From contig JAADJD010000057.1 of NCBI GenBank assembly GCA_013150955.1, positions 1-38,822 on the forward strand: 38,822 bases of DNA, written 5' to 3'. The position numbers and the translations under genes are program-made. Shown here in pieces: positions 25,360 through 32,820 of the stretch. The notes under the pieces are model-generated. The model saw only the letters and a list, made by a program, of their open reading frames with translations, was not told the origin of the DNA and searched no databases. Each line of letters opens with the position of its first letter. The stretch's first letter is position 1. The stretch comes from Calditrichota bacterium. GTDB lineage: Bacteria > Calditrichota > Calditrichia > RBG-13-44-9 > J042.

Positions 25360-25524
25360 CCCAAATAAAGCGTTAAACCACGAATCACGCGAATGAATTC
25401 GTAAAAAAGTAACAAAATAGCGAATATATCCGGGAAAAGATTTTCATTCAGATAGAATCAAGTGCATTTTATTATTTTTATTGGTGTTCATTCGTGTAAT
25501 TCGTAGGCGAATGCATAATCTGGG
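25360..25524 (-). mobile_element. MITE-like dispersed element, copy 4 (reverse), inside the metal operon
   Basis: A 165-bp reverse-oriented copy starting CCCAAATAAAGCGTTAAACC and ending CATAATCTGGG. Flanks are TTAAA (25355-25359) and TTCAA (25525-25529), similar but not identical. It stands between the ATPase gene and the first permease gene, ending 31 bases before the permease start codon. Confidence 0.6.
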
Positions 25525-25555
25525 TTCAATATAAAGCATGGGATAAGAAAAGGCT

Positions 25556-26692
25556 ATGGAAGGGCTGGACATTTTGATTCATCTTTTTCGGGATTATACC
25601 CTGCGAAATGTGCTGCTGGGTGCCCTCATCCTGGGGGGTATCAGTGGTGTCCTGGGAGCACTGGCGCTTTTGCGACGGCAGAGCCTGCTGGGGGATACCA
25701 TTTCCCATGCCGCCCTGCCCGGCATTGCCCTGGCGTTTTTGTTCAGCGGGTCCAAGTCCTCGTTGATTTTATTGACCGGAGCGGCCCTGTCCGGCTGGTT
25801 GGCCACCCTGTTCATGCTTCAGGTCGTGCGCAGTTCGCGGATTAAGGACGACACCGCACTGGGGTTGGTCCTGTCGGTGTTTTTTGGTTTTGGTCTGGTG
25901 CTGTTAACCTTTATTCAGAAGCGACCGGATGCGGCTCAGGCCGGTCTGGATAAATTCCTCTTTGGTCAGGCCGCTACCCTCATGGCCGAAGACGTCCGCA
26001 TCATGGCGATTCTCAGCGGTCTGGTGTTTGCCGTGGTGCTGCTTCTGTGGAAGGAGTTCAAAGTCTTTTTGTTCGACACGGGATTTGCCGAAAGTCTGGG
26101 TTTCCCCACCCGACGCCTGGACGTGCTTCTGCTGTCCATGCTGGTTATTACCATTGTGATTGGTTTGCAGACGGTGGGGGTGGTGTTGATGAGTGCCATG
26201 GTGGTGGCACCGGCGGCGGCGGCACGTCAGTGGACGCATCGGCTGGAACGCATGGTATTGCTGTCCGGTGCTTTTGGGATGATCGCCGGTGTGGTGGGAT
26301 CGCTGGCCAGCAGTGTGGTGCCCCGCTTGCCCACCGGACCCACCATCGTCGTCGTGGCCACCATTCTGGTCCTGTTCTCTCTGCTTTTTGCTCCTGCACG
26401 GGGCATTCTGTGGAATTGGTTTATGCAGAAGCGAAATCAAAAAGAGATCCACGTGCAAATTGCTTTGCTGACCCTGCTGGAACTGGCCGAACATCATCAC
26501 GACTTTCGACATCAGCATTCCCTTCAGGTGATTCAGGCGGCCTTACCCCGGAACACCCACCTGAAGCGCACGCTTCAGGAATTGCGCGAAAGGGGATGGG
26601 TGGATGAACCCCGAAAGGGCTATCTTTCCCTGACCCCCGCCGGCGTGGAAGCGGCACGGAAATTTCGTCAATCGCGGGAGGGCAAAGCATGA
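25556..26692 (+). CDS. Metal ABC permease with C-terminal winged-helix domain (1)
   Basis: A 378-residue protein. Residues about 10-285 are a polytopic ABC-3 family permease: LRNVLLGALILGGISGVLGALALLRRQSLLGDTISHAALPGIAL is the classic start, with VGVVLMSAMVVAPAAAARQW near residue 215. Residues about 290-378 form an extra soluble domain (KEIHVQIALLTLLELAEHH..., LQELRERGWVDEPRKGYLSLTPAGVEAAR) with the helix-turn-helix-wing pattern of DtxR/MarR-like winged helices. The domain is at the cytoplasmic C-terminus. ATG 25556 follows AAGAAAAGG. The stop overlaps the second permease gene by ATGA. Confidence 0.9.
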   Translation: MEGLDILIHLFRDYTLRNVLLGALILGGISGVLGALALLRRQSLLGDTISHAALPGIALAFLFSGSKSSLILLTGAALSGWLATLFMLQVVRSSRIKDDTALGLVLSVFFGFGLVLLTFIQKRPDAAQAGLDKFLFGQAATLMAEDVRIMAILSGLVFAVVLLLWKEFKVFLFDTGFAESLGFPTRRLDVLLLSMLVITIVIGLQTVGVVLMSAMVVAPAAAARQWTHRLERMVLLSGAFGMIAGVVGSLASSVVPRLPTGPTIVVVATILVLFSLLFAPARGILWNWFMQKRNQKEIHVQIALLTLLELAEHHHDFRHQHSLQVIQAALPRNTHLKRTLQELRERGWVDEPRKGYLSLTPAGVEAARKFRQSREGKA

Positions 26693-27795
26693 ATATCCTG
26701 CAACTGGAAATCCAGCTGGTGGCTGTTGTTGTGGCCATTGCCTGTGCGTTACCGGGAACCTTTCTGGTGCTACGAAAAATGGCCATGATGAGCGACGCCA
26801 TTAGCCATTCGATTCTGTTCGGAATAGTGGTTGCATTTTTTTACACCCACGACCTGTCCTCCCCGCTGCTGGTGCTGGCAGCCACAGCAACCGGACTACT
26901 AACCGCCCTGTTCGTGGAATTGCTGTACAAATCCCGCAGAGTGGGAGAGGATGCCGCCATCGGCCTGGTGTTCCCCTTTTTGTTCAGCATCGGTGTTATC
27001 CTCATATCCCGATACGCCGGGAACATTCACCTGGACACCGATGCCGTTCTGCTGGGCGAAATTGCCTTTACCCCGTTTGAACGATTGACCATTGGTGGAC
27101 TGGACTGGGGTCCCAAGGCGCTGTACGTGATGGGAGGCATTTTGCTCCTGAACATTCTCTTTATTGGAGCCCTGTACAAGGAGTTAAAACTGGCCACATT
27201 TGATCCGGCGCTGGCTGCGGCGCTGGGCTTTTCCCCGGCATGGATTCATTATCTGTTGATGGGATTGGTTTCCCTGACGGCCGTGGGGGCCTTCGATGCG
27301 GTGGGATCCATCCTGGTGGTGGCGCTCATGATTGGCCCGCCGGCCGCAGCCTACCTGCTGACCGATCGCCTTTCCCACATGCTGCTGCTTAGTGCAGGCA
27401 TTGGCGTTCTGGGTTCCATTGGGGGATACTGGCTGGCACATGTTCTCAATGCTTCCATTGCCGGTTCGATGGCGACCATTATTGGAATCGTCTTCGTGCT
27501 GGTGTATTTGCTGGCACCGGAGCGGGGTGTGCTGGCGCTATACCGTCGTCGGCAGCAACAGCGCCTTGAAACCGCCGTGACCATGCTACTGGTGCATATT
27601 CGTAGCCATCAGCACCGTACCGAGGCGGAGGACGAATGTCATATCGATCATCTGTATTCCCATCTGAAATGGGATCCCCAGTATACCCGGCGCATCATCC
27701 AGCACTGCCAGAAGGAAGGGTGGCTTTACTTGAAGGACGATTTGCTGTACCTGACTGAAAAAGGAAAAGCCCATATCCAGCAGGTTGCAGAATGA
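26689..27795 (+). CDS. Metal ABC permease with C-terminal winged-helix domain (2)
   Basis: A 368-residue partner permease. The N-terminal ABC-3 part has VAIACALPGTFLVLRKMAMMSDAISHSILFGIVVAF and VGSILVVALMIGPPAAAYLL near residue 205. As in the first permease, residues about 285-368 are an added soluble domain ending HCQKEGWLYLKDDLLYLTEKGKAHI, again winged-helix-like (helix, then a wing strand, then a TEKG turn). The two proteins probably form a heterodimeric channel driven by the upstream ATPase. The start overlaps the previous stop codon (ATGA). It is the last gene of the operon; a dispersed repeat starts about 80 bases downstream. Confidence 0.9.
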   Translation: MNILQLEIQLVAVVVAIACALPGTFLVLRKMAMMSDAISHSILFGIVVAFFYTHDLSSPLLVLAATATGLLTALFVELLYKSRRVGEDAAIGLVFPFLFSIGVILISRYAGNIHLDTDAVLLGEIAFTPFERLTIGGLDWGPKALYVMGGILLLNILFIGALYKELKLATFDPALAAALGFSPAWIHYLLMGLVSLTAVGAFDAVGSILVVALMIGPPAAAYLLTDRLSHMLLLSAGIGVLGSIGGYWLAHVLNASIAGSMATIIGIVFVLVYLLAPERGVLALYRRRQQQRLETAVTMLLVHIRSHQHRTEAEDECHIDHLYSHLKWDPQYTRRIIQHCQKEGWLYLKDDLLYLTEKGKAHIQQVAE

Positions 27796-27873
27796 TTTCC
27801 ATCCTCACCAATCATTTTGATGGGGCAGGGAAAAACAGTGAATTCCGGTTTTCGTTTACTCCTGTGTTTTTAA

Positions 27874-28087
27874 CCCCGGATTATGCATTAGAACCACGAA
27901 TTACACGAATTAACACAAATAAAATTAATCAAATACCTTGGATTAGATCTGGATGAAAATGTGTTTCGGAGTTTATTCGCGATTTTGTAGATATTTTTGG
28001 GTTTCATTCGCGTGATTCGCTGTTTAATGCACTTTTTGGGTTTATTCGTGTTCATTCGTGTCATTCGTAGGCTAAAGCATAATCTGG
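27874..28087 (+). mobile_element. MITE-like dispersed element, copy 5 (forward) plus extra right arm
   Basis: A forward copy starts CCCCGGATTATGCATTAG (27874) and ends TTTTTGGG (28040). An additional right-end arm (TTTATTCGTG...GCATAATCTGG) follows to 28087. TTTAA precedes the left end (27869-27873) and TTTAT follows the inner right end. It fills the convergent gap between the second metal permease gene and the DUF5777 gene. Confidence 0.6.
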
Positions 28088-28115
28088 TTTTATTACCGAA
28101 TGAAATTCGCTGTGG

Positions 28116-28991
28116 CTACCACTTCGCGCCCAGGCTTAACAGTCGGGTGATGGTAAAACCCAGATGCCATTGGTCCATTCCAGATCCCTGAGCACCACTC
28201 CCGGCCAGAAATTGGACCGAATTCAAACGGGTGCTGTTGGTTAGAAAGATCTTAAAAAAGTGTCCACCGGTCTCGAATTCAATACCAACCGTCAGGGGAA
28301 AGTCTCCATCCTGAAATCCACTGATCACCGGTGCAGCTTCCGCCCACAAATTCCAGGACGGCGAGACATACACCTGAACATAACTGCCCAGGGCAAGGGT
28401 TTGCTGAACATCGGTGCTGAATAAATCGCTGTTGTACACCCATGCCGGGACGATTCCCAGCCCAACTTTTTTTGAAATCAGGGTGTTCACCATCAGTTGT
28501 CCAAAATACTGGAAGTTGCGGGGATGCCAGCGATTTCGGCCATAGATTTCCGGATTGAGCGGACTGACGGCAGCTCCCAGGCGCAGCCCCACCACCAGCG
28601 GCACCACTGGATGATCCTTCTGAAGCACTTTTGTTTTCAGGGTGAAATCCATGTTTCGCAGGCGATTGCTGCGTCCCAGCTCCACCATCAGCCGATTGGT
28701 AATGGCGTAGGCCAGTGAGAGGCGGTTGTAAGCGGGGCCATCCACACCCCACAGATTGTCGAATCCCGAGGAAAGTGCCGGGATGAACCGATGGGATACG
28801 ATGAATTCGAAGTTGCCCTGGCGCAGAGTTTCGGTGGTCGGCAGATTGGCCACAATGGTTGAATGAAACAGCTGCACATCCAGGGGCGGTTTGTGAACCC
28901 GCTTTTTCCATTTTACCCGCTGAGCATTCAGAGACTCCCCGCCAATCAGGCAAACGATTAACAGTCCCAAAATCAGCTTCTGCCAGCGCAA
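28116..28991 (-). CDS. DUF5777-family beta-barrel protein
   Basis: A 291-residue secreted protein with signal peptide (LILGLLIVCLIGGESLNAQ). The mature part contains LFHSTIVANLPTTETLRQGNFEF, HRFIPALSSGFDNLWGVDGPAYNRLSLAYAITNRL and GRSNRLRN, which is the pattern of the DUF5777 barrel family of Bacteroidota-like bacteria. A TTG start at 28991 is preferred: AGGAGG stands at correct distance before it, whereas the ATG at 29024 has no such site and would push the signal peptide inward. It is the third gene of the group with the YceI protein and the cytochrome-like lipoprotein, though a dispersed repeat separates it from YceI. Likely outer membrane; function unknown. Confidence 0.75.
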   Translation of the reverse strand: MRWQKLILGLLIVCLIGGESLNAQRVKWKKRVHKPPLDVQLFHSTIVANLPTTETLRQGNFEFIVSHRFIPALSSGFDNLWGVDGPAYNRLSLAYAITNRLMVELGRSNRLRNMDFTLKTKVLQKDHPVVPLVVGLRLGAAVSPLNPEIYGRNRWHPRNFQYFGQLMVNTLISKKVGLGIVPAWVYNSDLFSTDVQQTLALGSYVQVYVSPSWNLWAEAAPVISGFQDGDFPLTVGIEFETGGHFFKIFLTNSTRLNSVQFLAGSGAQGSGMDQWHLGFTITRLLSLGAKW

Positions 28992-29050
28992 GGTGGTTTC
29001 CTCCTGATTTATTCCCCTTTTCAATTGATCTATTTCAATCCGTGGTTTAA

Positions 29051-29214
29051 CCCAAATTATGCAATAAACCGCGAATCACACGAATGAAACAAAAAATATC
29101 TACAAAATCGCGAATAAACCCTGGAACACATTTTTATCCAGATATAATCCAATGTACTTTATTTGTTTTGTTTGTGTTAATTCGTGTCATTCGTAGGCTA
29201 ATGCATAATCTGGG
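29051..29214 (-). mobile_element. MITE-like dispersed element, copy 6 (reverse), TTTAA duplication
   Basis: A 164-bp reverse copy from CCCAAATTATGCAATAAACC to AATGCATAATCTGGG. TTTAA occurs on both sides as a direct repeat (29046-29050, 29215-29219). It separates the DUF5777 gene from the YceI gene. The remaining 29220-29324 shows no gene or clear signal. Confidence 0.65.
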
Positions 29215-29324
29215 TTTAAATCTTTCGTTCAGCAGAGTGTCCATTTCTTTCTGGTCAGACATTGCCACCAGGCGTATGGTAGTCTGAAGCGCCCTTCGCT
29301 TGCGCCTGCTTGGAGCACCATTCG

Positions 29325-29906
29325 CTAATCCGCTACTTTGACCAGAAAAAAATCCAGCTCCAGCTGGATGATCTCGTTTAATTTAAAAAACATAATGCGC
29401 GGAATCTTGATCCGGTAGTCGGTGAGTTTGACCTGAAATCGCACCTGAATCCGCATGCGATCGGTTTCCGGAAACAGGACCCGTCCTTCCACGCGGACGG
29501 TTCGATCCACCCCGTGAATGGATAATGTTCCGGTAGCGACTGCCCGGTAGGCCACCACCGAAGTGTCCAGCCGACTCACCTCCGTCACCTTCCCCTGAAA
29601 AACCGCGTAGGGCCAGCGATCGGTTTCCAGATAATTCTCCCGCATGTGACGGTTGCGCAGTCCAATCCCGGTGTCAATGGTGCGCAGATCCACTTCAAAG
29701 TACATTTCATTGGACCGGGAAAATACCGAATCGCCTTCCCAGTAAATGTAGCCATCAATATGGTTGGTGATGCCTTCAAATTCTTCCAGAGGGGCACGGG
29801 AGATGAACTTGACCAGGTTTTTTGCCTGAGTATCGACGTTCCATTCCACCGCCTGCGCCTGGAGGATTGGCAGCAGGATAACAACGAGAAAGCGTGCGAT
29901 TTTCAT
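29325..29906 (-). CDS. YceI-family periplasmic protein
   Basis: A 193-residue protein with a signal peptide (ending AQA) and one YceI domain. Family marks include VDTQAKNLVKFISRAP, EMYFEVDLRTIDTGIGLRNRHMRENYLETDRWPYAVF and TGTLSIHGVDRTVRVEG. YceI proteins are lipocalin-like barrels that bind isoprenoid-type lipids in the periplasm. GGGGG lies about 4-9 bases before the ATG. It follows the cytochrome-like lipoprotein gene by 11 bases and is very likely co-transcribed with it. YceI, cytochrome-type and DUF5777 genes often travel together, which suggests an envelope redox or lipid-handling function. Confidence 0.92.
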   Translation of the reverse strand: MKIARFLVVILLPILQAQAVEWNVDTQAKNLVKFISRAPLEEFEGITNHIDGYIYWEGDSVFSRSNEMYFEVDLRTIDTGIGLRNRHMRENYLETDRWPYAVFQGKVTEVSRLDTSVVAYRAVATGTLSIHGVDRTVRVEGRVLFPETDRMRIQVRFQVKLTDYRIKIPRIMFFKLNEIIQLELDFFLVKVAD

Positions 29907-29917
29907 GGTTCCCCCGG

Positions 29918-30355
29918 CTAATTGTTTTGTGCTCCGTCAGCAATCCATTGTCGAATCACGTCAATGGTGGCCTGGGGGAGCGGATTGCCGCTGGCCGGCA
30001 TGCGCACGCCCTGTGGGGGATTGTCCTGCTCCAGTTTGATGATCAGGTAGCTGTTGTTGGGATCTCCCGGCTTTACGCGGAATAGATCGTTGACCTGAGA
30101 GCTCCTCACGTTTACCAGATTGGAATACGCCTTGCCTGGGGATAAATCCAGTCCCGCCTGCTTATCTGCGCTATTGTGACATCCGGAAACCGCACATGTT
30201 TTGGAAAAAACGTTAGCCTGAATGGACGATAGCCGGGGTTCCAGACCGGTGTCCTCTTCCGGCGTTTCTTCGGTGGGGCTGCTACAGCCCAGTGCAAGGA
30301 GCAATGACAGGGAAAAACCAACTATATAAAACCGAATACGGGATTGAGTCAGCAT
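29918..30355 (-). CDS. Cytochrome c-like lipoprotein with CX4CH motif
   Basis: A 145-residue lipoprotein with lipobox ALGC (Cys24). The mature part has the pattern of a small c-type cytochrome domain: VFSKTCAVSGCHNSADKQAGLDL, then FRVKPGDPNNSYLIIKL, a distal Met in VRMPASG, and VIRQWIADGAQN at the end. The putative heme motif is CAVSGCH, with four residues between the cysteines rather than two; CX4CH sites are known in some cytochromes but heme attachment here is not proven. AAAGGAGG stands before the ATG. First annotated gene of the YceI/DUF5777 group; a possible 22-residue ORF and a promoter lie upstream. Confidence 0.82.
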   Translation of the reverse strand: MLTQSRIRFYIVGFSLSLLLALGCSSPTEETPEEDTGLEPRLSSIQANVFSKTCAVSGCHNSADKQAGLDLSPGKAYSNLVNVRSSQVNDLFRVKPGDPNNSYLIIKLEQDNPPQGVRMPASGNPLPQATIDVIRQWIADGAQNN

Positions 30356-30412
30356 AAATAGGCCTCCTTTAGTTTGTTTGAACGTTTCAGAAGTGTTTCC
30401 AGCGTTGACCGG

Positions 30413-30481
30413 TTAATGATTGGCAATAGGGGAAAGAATTGCAATACAGTGGATATCTATATGAATGGGCGCGGTGGTCAT
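30413..30481 (-). CDS. Possible 22-residue leader ORF
   Basis: A minus-strand ATG at 30481 is preceded by GGAGG (30494-30490) at good spacing and opens a 22-codon frame (MTTAPIHIDIHCIAI...) ending with TAA at 30413, 57 bases before the cytochrome-like lipoprotein gene. The site combination is better than expected for random DNA. No similarity was recognised; it may be a leader peptide or a chance ORF. Confidence 0.3.
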   Translation of the reverse strand: MTTAPIHIDIHCIAILSPIANH

Positions 30482-30513
30482 GGATCTGGCCTCCTGTAAT
30501 CAACTATGTTTAT

Positions 30514-30542
30514 TTTTTACTGTGTTAACTATTCAAATGCAA
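30514..30542 (-). promoter_or_regulatory. Candidate promoter for the cytochrome-like/YceI unit
   Basis: On the minus strand TTGCAT (30542-30537) and TAAAAA (30519-30514) are 17 bases apart. A start near 30507 would put the small ORF's Shine-Dalgarno about 13 bases into the transcript. Confidence 0.4.
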
Positions 30543-30643
30543 AGATCGTCATTTGGTTCCCAGACTGTCCGCAGAAATGTAGGCCAACGGGTGGAAAATT
30601 CCAAGACCGGCAATTTTCAAAATCAGATTTTACATTCACCTGC

Positions 30644-30751
30644 GAAGGACACGAATGAATCCACATGATGCATTAAACCGCGAATGACACGAATGAACAC
30701 GAATAAACCCCAATCATGCATTCGCGTGATTCGTGGTTCGTTACAAAATTT
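30644..30751. repeat. Short, degenerate copy of the dispersed element (copy 7)
   Basis: About 108 bp of element-like arms: ACACGAATGAAT, ATGATGCATTAAACCGCGAATGACACGAATGAACACGAAT (in two parts) and the facing ATGCATTCGCGTGATTCGTGGTT. The central AT-rich part is missing, leaving two arms back to back. No flanking duplication is seen. The stretch 30543-30643 between it and the promoter contains no recognised feature. Confidence 0.5.
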
Positions 30752-30783
30752 CAAAACATTCTCCCCGACATTCGGCCTTCCCT

Positions 30784-32451
30784 TTACCGGCAGAAGTGGA
30801 TGATTTCGTCAATGGTTTGCAAGATGCCGTCGGGAAGGGATTTGTGTTCCAGGTATTGCGTGATGTACAGGGCGGCGATTTCCCGAAATCGCTCTTGCGC
30901 CTCCTGATCGCTGACCGCACGGGCGGCCTCCAGCAGGGCCAGGGGATTGGCCAGGTGACCCAGCTGTGTGAGTAAATCTTTGGCGCGGAACTGGGCAAGC
31001 GTCAGGCTGCCATTCAGAATGGCTTCTGTTTGCTTTTCGACCCGCTGGAGCTGTTGGCGCAGTGCGGGGGTACCGGGAAAATCGCTCAGGGATTTTAGAA
31101 TCTGTCTGGCTTCCTCGAAAAATTGCCGGTGCACCTGTTTTTTGAGCATCACCTCCAGCATGTCCAGCGCCTGAATGTTGCTACTGCCCTCCCAGATGGG
31201 GGTGACCAGCGCCTCCCGATGCCAGCGGGCGATGGGGAACTCCTCCAGAAATCCGATGCCACCAAACAACTCCATGGCTTTTCTGGTGATGAGCGCGCTG
31301 GCTTCGGCAGTCATATTTTTCGTAATATGCCCCAGAAAGCGTGCGTAATGATAATCGGCATTGTAGGGGGGCGTCAGCCGGGCACACCGGTTGAATAGCG
31401 CCACCGTCTTCAGCGCCAGGGCCAGATTGGCCTCCAGCAGCACCTCCATTTCCAGCAGGTCTTTCTTGATCAGCGGATGGGCAATCAGCGGCTTTCCAAA
31501 GGTCATGCGGTGCTCGGTGTATTGAAGGGCTTCCAGGTAAGCTTTCCGGGAGAGTCCCATGGCCGCCACGCTGTTGGCTATTCGAGCCAGGGTCAGTACC
31601 TCCAGGGCGATGTAAATGCCCTGATCCGTTTTGCCCAGCGGATAGGCCAGGGCGCCTTCCAGTTCCACTTCACCGGTGGGAACGGCCCGTGTGCCCAGTT
31701 TATCCTTTAGCCGGCGAATGATGTAGTTGGGTTGGCCGTTTTCCAGATAAGCGGGAACAAAAAACAGGGCCAATCCTTTTGGCCCGGAAGGGGCTCCCCG
31801 TGGTCGGGCGGTGATCAGCGCCGCATCGGCAATTCCGGCATTGCTGGCAAAATATTTATCACGACTGTAGATTCGCCATTCGCCATTTTCCCTGACCGCC
31901 TCCGCGGTTGTGGCTCCCAGATCACTGCCCGCATGGGTTTCGGTGTAAAACGTGGCTCCAAACCAGGCCTCTCGATCATCCTCCGGAAGAAAACGGGGCA
32001 GATATTTCTGGCGAAGCTCCGGTGAACCGTATTTTTCCAGCGCATATACGGTTTGGTTGGTTACCGTAAGCGTGCAATAGATGCCGGCATCGGCAATCAG
32101 ATACCCCGCTGCGTAGTGGAATTGCCAGGGCGCCTGTTCCCGGAACGTTGCCGAGATGATGCCCTGGCGTAAAAGCGCTTCCAGCAGCTCCCGATGAGCC
32201 GGGTTCAAATGCACCCAGTCCAGACGTTCCCCCTTCACATCCCACATCTGAAGCAAGGGCGGGGAGCTCTTATCGATGTAATCCACCAGTTCCAGGAATT
32301 CGCGCCCCACAAATTCGCCCAGTTTTTCCAGGCGAGGTACATACGATTCCGGAAGACCAAAGGCTTCCAGCAACCAACGAAAGGGCGCATCGATGGTAAA
32401 GTGGTTCAGTCCGTAAGACAAATAAATGCGGGAGAGATGATTCCGCAGCAT
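30784..32451 (-). CDS. Acyl-CoA dehydrogenase, AidB-like
   Basis: A 555-residue flavoenzyme of the acyl-CoA dehydrogenase superfamily. The N-terminal helical domain is followed by the flavin-binding middle strand region (FGATFYTETHAGSDLGATTAEAV, KYFASNAGIADAALITARP), RLKDKLGTRAVPTGEVELEGA, and the C-terminal helical domain with EHRMTFGKPLIAHPLI and ELFGGIGFLEEFPIARWHREALVTPIWEGSSNIQALD (shown in parts). The extended C-terminus and the TPIWEGSSNIQ motif fit the AidB/isovaleryl-CoA-dehydrogenase-like group. AAAGGAG before ATG 32451 decides the start; the longer frame to 32502 would add unrelated sequence. A single-gene unit; the acyl substrate is not known. Confidence 0.9.
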   Translation of the reverse strand: MLRNHLSRIYLSYGLNHFTIDAPFRWLLEAFGLPESYVPRLEKLGEFVGREFLELVDYIDKSSPPLLQMWDVKGERLDWVHLNPAHRELLEALLRQGIISATFREQAPWQFHYAAGYLIADAGIYCTLTVTNQTVYALEKYGSPELRQKYLPRFLPEDDREAWFGATFYTETHAGSDLGATTAEAVRENGEWRIYSRDKYFASNAGIADAALITARPRGAPSGPKGLALFFVPAYLENGQPNYIIRRLKDKLGTRAVPTGEVELEGALAYPLGKTDQGIYIALEVLTLARIANSVAAMGLSRKAYLEALQYTEHRMTFGKPLIAHPLIKKDLLEMEVLLEANLALALKTVALFNRCARLTPPYNADYHYARFLGHITKNMTAEASALITRKAMELFGGIGFLEEFPIARWHREALVTPIWEGSSNIQALDMLEVMLKKQVHRQFFEEARQILKSLSDFPGTPALRQQLQRVEKQTEAILNGSLTLAQFRAKDLLTQLGHLANPLALLEAARAVSDQEAQERFREIAALYITQYLEHKSLPDGILQTIDEIIHFCR

Positions 32452-32587
32452 GATGGACTCCTTTTGCCTGATGGCACCTGATTCGGTAGTAAAATACAAC
32501 AATAAGTGGCCATTCTCAATGAATACCTGATGAGGGTCGAGAGATTTTTCGTTTTGTGAATGATCCGGTGTACAGGAAACCGTTCAA

Positions 32588-32752
32588 CCCAGATTATGCA
32601 TTCAACCACGAATTGCACGAATTAACACAAATAAAAATAATCAGATACATTGGATTAGATCTGAATGAAAATTTGTTTCGAGGTATATTCGTTATTTTGT
32701 GGATATGGTTTGGTTTCATTTGCGTGATTATCGGTTTAAAGCATTATTTGGG
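32588..32752 (+). mobile_element. MITE-like dispersed element, copy 8 (forward), TTCAA duplication
   Basis: A 165-bp forward copy from CCCAGATTATGCATTCAACC to AAAGCATTATTTGGG. It is flanked by a perfect 5-bp direct repeat TTCAA (32583-32587, 32753-32757). Because TTCAA is not self-complementary and the repeat is direct, this is the clearest target-site duplication in the window. It lies between the acyl-CoA dehydrogenase gene start and the membrane glycosyltransferase 3' end; the remaining bases of this gap hold no recognised feature. Confidence 0.7.
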
Positions 32753-32820
32753 TTCAATGAATTTTCATTTCAATCCGGGCAGATGAATTGTAAGTATTGG
32801 CATGGTCACCTGCCGGAATA

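Noticed and set aside
27997-28191. Short frames inside the dispersed repeats (also about 1171-1482, 14063-14437, 29084-29287)
   Set aside because: They give similar peptides (VIRVIRRLMHNLG-type) only because the repeat is copied; orientation and frame are not conserved with any start signal.
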